Assembly: GCF_028737215.1 (NCBI RefSeq) | Contig: NZ_JAQZAM010000016.1 | Span: 60,210-124,209 of the forward strand | DNA length: 64,000 nucleotides | From: Actinomycetospora chibensis | Lineage (GTDB): Bacteria; Actinomycetota; Actinomycetes; Mycobacteriales; Pseudonocardiaceae | Direction: 5' to 3' | Shown: one piece after another, positions 56,995 through 64,000 of the stretch | How positions within the stretch are numbered: the first letter of the stretch is position 1 | Layout: each line of letters begins with the position of its first letter | Program-made: the position numbers and the translations under genes | Notes under the pieces: model-generated | The model's input: the letters and a program-made list of their open reading frames with translations, nothing else | Told to the model about the DNA's origin: nothing | The model's database searches: none

Positions 56995-59679
56995 TCAGCG
57001 CGCGGTGTCCGCCACCACGGCGCGCGCCGCCTCGAGCCGCGCCACCGGCACGCGGAACGGCGAGCAGGAGACGTAGTCCAGCCCGGCGCGGTGGAAGAAG
57101 TGCACCGAGTCCGGGTCGCCGCCGTGCTCGCCGCAGATGCCGAGCTTGAGGTCGTGGCGCACCTCGCGGCCGCGCCACGACGCGATCTCGACGAGCTCGC
57201 CGACGCCCTCGACGTCGAGCGACTCGAACGGCGAGACCCCGAAGATGCCGGACTCGAGGTAGTCGGAGAAGAACGAGCTCTCGACGTCGTCGCGGGAGAA
57301 GCCCCAGGTGGTCTGGGTGAGGTCGTTGGTGCCGAAGGAGAAGAACTCGGCGACCTCGGCGATCTGCGCCGCCACCAGCGCGGCGCGCGGCAACTCGATC
57401 ATCGTCCCGACCTGGTGGTGGACCGGCGCCCCGTTGACGTGGGACTCCGGCTCGGCCACCACCTCCGCGATCTCGGCGGCGACGGCCTGCAGCTCCTGCA
57501 CGGTCCCGACCAGCGGCACCATGATCTCGGGCAGCACCTCGATGCCCTCGGCGGCGAGCGCGGCCGCGGCCCTGGTGATCGCGCGGACCTGCATGGCGAA
57601 CAGCCCGGGGACCGCGATCCCCAGTCGCACGCCGCGCAGCCCGAGCATGGGGTTCTGCTCGTGGAGCCTGCGCACCGACGCGAGCAGCTCCTCCTTCTCG
57701 GTGGTGAGGTGGCCGCGCTCGCGGTCGAGGGCGACCTCCACCGACAGCTCGGTGAGGTCGGGCAGGAACTCGTGCAGCGGCGGGTCGAGCAGCCGGATGG
57801 TCACCGGCAGGCCCTCCATCGCCCGGTAGATCGCGGTGAAGTCCTCGATCTGGTGCGGCAGCAGGGCCGCGAGGGCCTCCTCGCGCTGCTCGCGGGTCTC
57901 GGCGAGCACCAGCGTCTCCACCAGCTCCCGGCGCTCGCCGAGGAACATGTGCTCGGTGCGGCAGAGCCCGACGCCCTCCGCGCCGAAGGTCCGGGCGGTG
58001 GCGCAGTCCTCGCCGGTGTCGGCGTTGACGCGCACACGCAGACGCCGCAGGGAGTCGGCGTGGCGCATGATCCGGTCCACGGCCGCGACGAGGTCGTCGT
58101 TCTCGGCCAGCCCCGTGGACCCCTCGAAGTAGGCCATGACCGGGCTCGCCACGACGGGCACCTCGCCGAGGTAGACCTCGCCGTTCGTGCCGTCGATCGA
58201 GAGCACGTCGCCCTCGACGACCTCGCGCCCGTCCGGCAGCGTGATCTTCTTCGCGCGGACGTCGACCTCGAGCTCCTCGGCGCCGCACACCGCGGTCTTG
58301 CCCATCCCGCGGGCCACGACGGCCGCGTGCGACGTCCGCCCGCCCCGGCTGGTCAGCACGCCCTGGGCGGCGATCATGCCGTCGAGGTCGTCGGGGGTCG
58401 TCTCGCGGCGGACCAGGATGACCTTCTCGCCCGCCTTCGCCCGCCGGACCGCCGTGGCGGAGTCGAACACGGCCGCCCCGCCCGCCGCGCCGGGCGAGGC
58501 GTTCATGCCGGTGGTCAGCAGCTCCTTGCTCGCGTCACGGTCGAAGCGGGGGAACATCAGGTTGGCCAGCTGCGCGCCGCTGACGCGGTCGAGGGCCTCG
58601 TCCATGCCGATGAGGCCCTCGTCGACGAGCTGGCAGGCGACGGTGAAGGCCGCGGCGGCGGTGCGCTTGCCGACCCGGGTCTGGAGCATCCAGAGCTTCC
58701 CGCGCTCGATCGTGAACTCGATGTCGCACAGGTCGCGGTAGTGGTTCTCCAGCGTGGTCATGATCTCCATGAGCTGGTCGTACGACGCCTTGTCGATCCG
58801 CTCCAGCTCGGTGAGCGCCAGGGTGTTGCGGATGCCCGCGACGACGTCCTCGCCCTGCGCGTTCTGGAGGTAGTCGCCGTACACGCCGCGCGCGCCGGAC
58901 GCGGGGTCGCGCGTGAAGGCCACGCCGGTGCCGGAGTCCATCCCGAGGTTGCCGAACACCATCGAGCACACGCTCACCGCGGTGCCGAGGTCGGCGGGGA
59001 TGCGCTCCTGGCGGCGGTAGACGTTGGCGCGGGGCGAGTTCCAGGAGTCGAAGACCGCCCGCACGGCGAGGTCGAGCTGCTCGCGCGGGTCCTGGGGGAA
59101 GTCCCGGCCCACGTGCTCGCGGATGATGCCCTTGAACACGTCGACGAGCGTCCGCAGGTCGTCGGCGTCGAGGTCGAGGTCGTTCGTGGTGCCTTTGGCC
59201 TTCTTCGCCTTCTCGAGCGCCTCGGCGAAGTGCTCGCCCTCGATGTCCAGCACCGTGGCGCCGAACATCTGCACGAGACGGCGGTAGGAGTCCCAGGCGA
59301 AGCGCGCGTCGCCGGACTGGGCGGAGAGGCCCTCGACCGACGCGTCGTTGAGGCCGACGTTGAGGACGGTCTCCATCATCCCGGGCATCGAGAACTTGGC
59401 GCCGGAGCGGACGGACACCAGCAGCGGGTCGTCGGCCTGGCCGAGCTGCTTGCCCATCGTCTTCTCGAGCGCGACGAGGTGCTCGGTGACCTCGTCGGCG
59501 AGGCCGGTCGGCTCGTGGCCGTCGACGAGGTAGGCCCGGCAGGCCTCGGTGGTGATGGTGAACCCGGGCGGCACCGGCAGCCCGAGGTTCGTCATCTCGG
59601 CGAGGTTCGCGCCCTTCCCTCCGAGCAGGTCCTTCTGGTCCTTGTCGCCCTCGCCGAACGAGTACACGAGCTTGGTCAT
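56995..59679 (-). CDS. ppdK: pyruvate, phosphate dikinase
   Basis: An 894-residue enzyme, full length, that interconverts pyruvate + ATP + Pi and phosphoenolpyruvate + AMP + PPi. N-terminal ATP-grasp: 'KDLLGGKGANLAEMTNLGLPVPPGFTITTEACRAYL' near residue 18-53 and 'VSVRSGAKFSMPGMMETVLNVG' near 91. Central swivel domain with the phosphohistidine in 'GGRTSHAAVVARGMGKTAVCG' near 460. C-terminal barrel with 'ADTGEDCATARTFGAEGVGLCRTEHMF' near 565 and the catalytic C in 'LGICGEHGGDPDSV' near 837. ATG follows GGAGGCAGC. With poxB it sits at the pyruvate/PEP node. Confidence 0.95.
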   Translation of the reverse strand: MTKLVYSFGEGDKDQKDLLGGKGANLAEMTNLGLPVPPGFTITTEACRAYLVDGHEPTGLADEVTEHLVALEKTMGKQLGQADDPLLVSVRSGAKFSMPGMMETVLNVGLNDASVEGLSAQSGDARFAWDSYRRLVQMFGATVLDIEGEHFAEALEKAKKAKGTTNDLDLDADDLRTLVDVFKGIIREHVGRDFPQDPREQLDLAVRAVFDSWNSPRANVYRRQERIPADLGTAVSVCSMVFGNLGMDSGTGVAFTRDPASGARGVYGDYLQNAQGEDVVAGIRNTLALTELERIDKASYDQLMEIMTTLENHYRDLCDIEFTIERGKLWMLQTRVGKRTAAAAFTVACQLVDEGLIGMDEALDRVSGAQLANLMFPRFDRDASKELLTTGMNASPGAAGGAAVFDSATAVRRAKAGEKVILVRRETTPDDLDGMIAAQGVLTSRGGRTSHAAVVARGMGKTAVCGAEELEVDVRAKKITLPDGREVVEGDVLSIDGTNGEVYLGEVPVVASPVMAYFEGSTGLAENDDLVAAVDRIMRHADSLRRLRVRVNADTGEDCATARTFGAEGVGLCRTEHMFLGERRELVETLVLAETREQREEALAALLPHQIEDFTAIYRAMEGLPVTIRLLDPPLHEFLPDLTELSVEVALDRERGHLTTEKEELLASVRRLHEQNPMLGLRGVRLGIAVPGLFAMQVRAITRAAAALAAEGIEVLPEIMVPLVGTVQELQAVAAEIAEVVAEPESHVNGAPVHHQVGTMIELPRAALVAAQIAEVAEFFSFGTNDLTQTTWGFSRDDVESSFFSDYLESGIFGVSPFESLDVEGVGELVEIASWRGREVRHDLKLGICGEHGGDPDSVHFFHRAGLDYVSCSPFRVPVARLEAARAVVADTAR

Positions 59680-59819
59680 GCTGCCTCCGGGGCACGGGCG
59701 ACGATCATGGGCAGTGATCATGGACGGGGCCGGCGCGTGCGCCGACCCCGCCACTGTGGCCGAGGGGCCGCACGGCGGCCAGACCCTGAGGGCGCAGATG
59801 ATGCTCATCGCGCCCCGAT

Positions 59820-59841
59820 TCTTGATTCATTCCAGAATAGG
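59820..59841 (+). promoter_or_regulatory. FurA-type box upstream of katG
   Basis: TCTTGATTCATTCC followed by AGAATAGG closely resembles the actinobacterial FurA operator (TTGACT-N-ATTCCAGAA) known upstream of furA-katG. It lies in the 288-base gap between ppdK and katG, about 127 bases before the katG start. The matching A+T-rich tract is the only one in this gap. Confidence 0.65.
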
Positions 59842-59940
59842 CGCGACACTGCGGCCCATGTCACGCGCCGACCGCACCCCCCAACCGGGGCGACCGCCAC
59901 GGCCGGCCACCACCTCGATGACCGCACCAACCACCGCTGA

Positions 59941-62190
<2,250 letters not shown>

Positions 62191-62206
62191 CCCTCGTTCC
62201 GGGGTC

Positions 62207-63062
62207 CTACTCCTGCGTCGGGAGCCACGCCCCGTGCAGCCCGTGCGGGACGCGCACGGGGATGCGGACACGGGCCTCCGGCCCGGAGCCCGGGTCGGCG
62301 CCCGCGAAGACCACGGACCAGCTCGCCCGGTCGGTGCGGCTGGACGCGGTATCGACCCACAGCATCGCGTCGAACGCGCCGCCGGTGAGCTCGCGGTGCC
62401 CTGTCTTCGTGCCGAGCGCGACGACGTCGTGCCGCTGCCCGAGCCGGCGGTCGTCGACGCGCGGGAACTCCAGCCCGTGCGGTTCGGTCAGGAAGTCTCG
62501 CGTGATCGAGCCGCGCACCGGGTCGAGCGGAGTTCGGCGACAGGCCTCCGGGCCGGGACCACTCGACGTGGTCCAGGACGACCTTGCTGTCGGGGCCGTC
62601 GTCCGTGTCGTAGGCGCTGGCGCTGTGCCACGACCATCCGGGTGCCGTCGTCGGGCCGCCAGGACCGCCGCCACGTCGATGTACATCGGGCCGAGCACGA
62701 GCACGACGAAGCGCTCGGTGAGCGCCATGTCGTGGATCATCACCGGGACGTCGACGTCGGGCACCGCCGTCGGCGTGCCCCGTGCGCCTCGTCGGGGCCG
62801 AGCACCGACCACGTGAGGTACCGCGCCTCGAGCCCGTAGCAGAACACCACCATCTCGCCGATGCGCGGCTCGACCTTCGGGTGGGCGCAGATGCTCGCGG
62901 GCAGCGAGCCGCCGCAGGTCTCCCGCCCGCGCGTCGCGAGCTCCGGGGCCAGCGGATAGGGCGGGGCCGACTCCGCGAGCGCGAGCAGCTTTCCACCGTG
63001 GCGCACGTGGCGCACGACGTTGATGTCGGGCACGAGCGGCCACTTCTCGGCCCGTGCTGCTA
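62207..63062 (-). pseudogene. carotenoid oxygenase family pseudogene (frameshifted, 5' truncated)
   Basis: Three reading frames in turn carry pieces of one carotenoid cleavage dioxygenase. From 63050 down: 'EKWPLVPDINVVRHVRHGGK' and 'LPASICAHPKVEPRIGEMVVF'; then from about 62770 another frame 'VPVMIHDMALTERFVVLVLG'; then near 62650 a third 'GWSWHSASAYDTDDGPDSKV'; then back to 'PVRGSITRDFLTEPHGLEFP' through to 'VRVPHGLHGAWLPTQE' and TAG at 62207. All four iron-ligand histidines can be found (AHPK, IHDM, WHSA, LHGA). At least three indels are needed, and the first 100 or so residues are missing. Confidence 0.8.
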
Positions 63063-63089
63063 GCAGTGTTGGGCAGATCGATGCTCCGG

Positions 63090-63132
63090 CTTGACACTCG
63101 GAGCCGCAAGCCACACTGTGTTGAGTGTCAAG
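63090..63132 (+). promoter_or_regulatory. inverted repeat overlapping a promoter of the DUF6777-like gene
   Basis: CTTGACACTC (63090-63099) and GAGTGTCAAG (63123-63132) are perfect 10-base inverted arms 23 bases apart. The left arm includes TTGACA (63091-63096), and CACTGT at 63114-63119 lies 17 bases later as a possible -10. The arms therefore flank a predicted promoter about 70 bases before the GTG at 63193, a good layout for a repressor or looped operator. Confidence 0.45.
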
Positions 63133-63192
63133 CAGGGGAAGACACCCTGCAGGTCTGCGTGCTGACACCGGTCAGCGACGAGGGAATCCGAT

Positions 63193-64000
63193 GTGAAGTA
63201 CCGACCGATACTGACCACCTTCGCGGTGGCCGGACTGATCTGCGGCGGTGCCGTCGGCACCGCCATGGCCGCCGACTCCACGCCCGCCGGCCTCGCCGCT
63301 CCACCCGCCCTGGTGGCCCAGTCCGCGGCCACGCCCGGGCTGAACCCCTTCGCGCCTCCCGCGGCGGGCGGGCTCGACGCCGTCCTGCCGGCCGCCTCCG
63401 TCGGCGCCGTCTCGGGCGCCACCCCCGGCCTCTACGGCGGCACTCGGGACAACGCCTGCGACAGCGCCTCGATGGCCTCGTTCCTGCAGGCGAACCCGGA
63501 CCGCGGCAACGCCTTCGCCGCTGCTCAGCAGATCGCACCCGCCGACATCGGGGGCTACCTCGACGCGCTGACGCCGGTCACGCTCCGCGCGGACACGGCG
63601 GTGACGAACAACGGGTTCTCCAACGGCAGCGCCACCCCGTTCCAGGCCGTGCTCCAGGCCGGGACCGCGGTCATGGTCGACGAATTCGGCGTGCCCCAGG
63701 TCCGCTGTGCGTGCGGGAACCCCCTCGAGGGCTCGATGCAGAACGGACCGGCCGGCCTCACGGGCGACACGTGGGAGGGCCTCTCCTCCGACGACGTCGA
63801 CTCGATCAGCGCTTCGGATCACCGAATCGACGAGTTCGCTCTGGTGACGCCCACGAACGAGACGATGACTCGCCCCACGAGTAGCCACGGTGACCGTGAC
63901 TACGTGACACCTGGCGGTAGTACCACCGGCACCACCGCGGGCACGACCGGCACCACCGCGGGCACGACCGGCACCACCGCGGGCACGACCGGCACCACCG
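63193..64000 (+). CDS. secreted DUF6777-like protein with repeat tail (3' end outside window)
   Basis: Open to the last base, at least 269 residues. Residues 1-26 form a Sec signal peptide ('MKYRPILTTFAVAGLICGGA', cleavage likely after A-M-A). The domain then has 'YGGTRDNACDSASMASFLQA', 'YLDALTPVTLRADTAVTNNG', 'FQAVLQAGTAVMVDEFGVPQ' and 'VRCACGNPLEG', the cysteine pattern of DUF6777. The tail is low-complexity threonine/glycine with a 7-residue repeat TTAGTTG encoded by a 21-bp repeat. GTG 63193 is the first start giving the signal peptide. Function unknown; cell-surface location inferred. Confidence 0.78.
   Translation, partial: MKYRPILTTFAVAGLICGGAVGTAMAADSTPAGLAAPPALVAQSAATPGLNPFAPPAAGGLDAVLPAASVGAVSGATPGLYGGTRDNACDSASMASFLQANPDRGNAFAAAQQIAPADIGGYLDALTPVTLRADTAVTNNGFSNGSATPFQAVLQAGTAVMVDEFGVPQVRCACGNPLEGSMQNGPAGLTGDTWEGLSSDDVDSISASDHRIDEFALVTPTNETMTRPTSSHGDRDYVTPGGSTTGTTAGTTGTTAGTTGTTAGTTGTT
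63925..64000 (+). repeat. 21-bp tandem repeat in coding sequence
   Basis: The unit ACCGGCACCACCGCGGGCACG occurs at 63925, 63946 and 63967 without mismatch, and a partial fourth copy starts at 63988 and reaches the window edge. It encodes a Thr-Gly-Thr-Thr-Ala-Gly-Thr heptad in the tail of the secreted protein. Copy number could vary by slippage. Confidence 0.9.

Noticed and set aside
59701..59725. GATCATGGGC...GATCATGG near the ppdK start, thought to be another 60-bp repeat copy
   Set aside because: Only the GATCA-GGGC part is similar; the second end at 60 bp and the ATGAGGTGCCC block are missing.

Overview
The window is high-GC, gene-dense DNA with GTG starts nearly as common as ATG and many 4-bp ATGA/GTGA stop-start overlaps. 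The gene content fits a free-living mycolata/Pseudonocardiales-type actinobacterium: NDMA-dependent alcohol dehydrogenase and mycofactocin-coupled SDR homologues, many luciferase-like (LLM) oxidoreductases of F420/FMN type, an Lsr2-like fragment, a FurA-type box before katG, and a DUF6777-type secreted protein. No rRNA, tRNA or CRISPR was seen. The genus cannot be fixed from this sequence alone.

Layout. 1-9.1 kb: end of a GntR/FCD regulator, acyl-CoA dehydrogenase, acyl-CoA ligase, LLM enzyme, HbpS-like protein, a sulfite-oxidase-like/flavin reductase pair, UBP zinc finger + GNAT pair, and a thiolase-SDR operon behind two tandem palindromes. 9.1-10.6 kb: an IS110-family element with a long non-coding 3' end. 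10.6-12.4 kb: a CNNM/CBS membrane protein and a mini Lsr2-like protein. 12.4-39.5 kb: a large catabolic island. It holds two P450s, three acyl-CoA ligases, four LLM proteins, four NTF2-like proteins, an SDR, an NDMA-type alcohol dehydrogenase, a biotin-dependent acyl-CoA carboxylase, a crotonase, a MaoC-like protein, a Baeyer-Villiger monooxygenase, an esterase and one TetR regulator. Five copies of one 22-bp imperfect palindrome sit at the transcription-unit starts of this island, including before the TetR gene, so it looks like one locally encoded regulon. 39.5-46.2 kb: a Ca-binding-type repeat protein, AraC regulator, molybdopterin oxidoreductase, two small unknown proteins, a decayed P-type ATPase tail, and a TetR regulator divergent from a DUF1330/hydrolase pair. 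46.27-47.31 kb: an IS5-family element with a CTAG target duplication. 47.3-54.8 kb: VOC protein, a CE1758/CE1759-type monooxygenase/FMN reductase pair, FAD hydroxylase, SelO and a membrane-anchored hydrolase. 54.9-62.2 kb: PoxB-like enzyme, PPDK and KatG. 62.2-64 kb: a frameshifted carotenoid-oxygenase pseudogene and the start of a secreted DUF6777-like protein running off the window.

How the island may work (inference): P450 hydroxylation, oxidation of the alcohol by the SDR/NDMA-type ADH, oxygen insertion by the BVMO, ester or lactone opening by the neighbouring hydrolase, CoA activation by the ligases, then carboxylation/hydration by the carboxylase, crotonase and MaoC protein. That order suits breakdown of a cyclic or branched hydrophobic compound such as a terpenoid or sterol-like ring, but the substrate is not visible in the sequence. 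The other notable element is a 60-bp palindromic repeat present three times; two copies in opposite orientation bracket a Vsr/DUF559-type nuclease gene.
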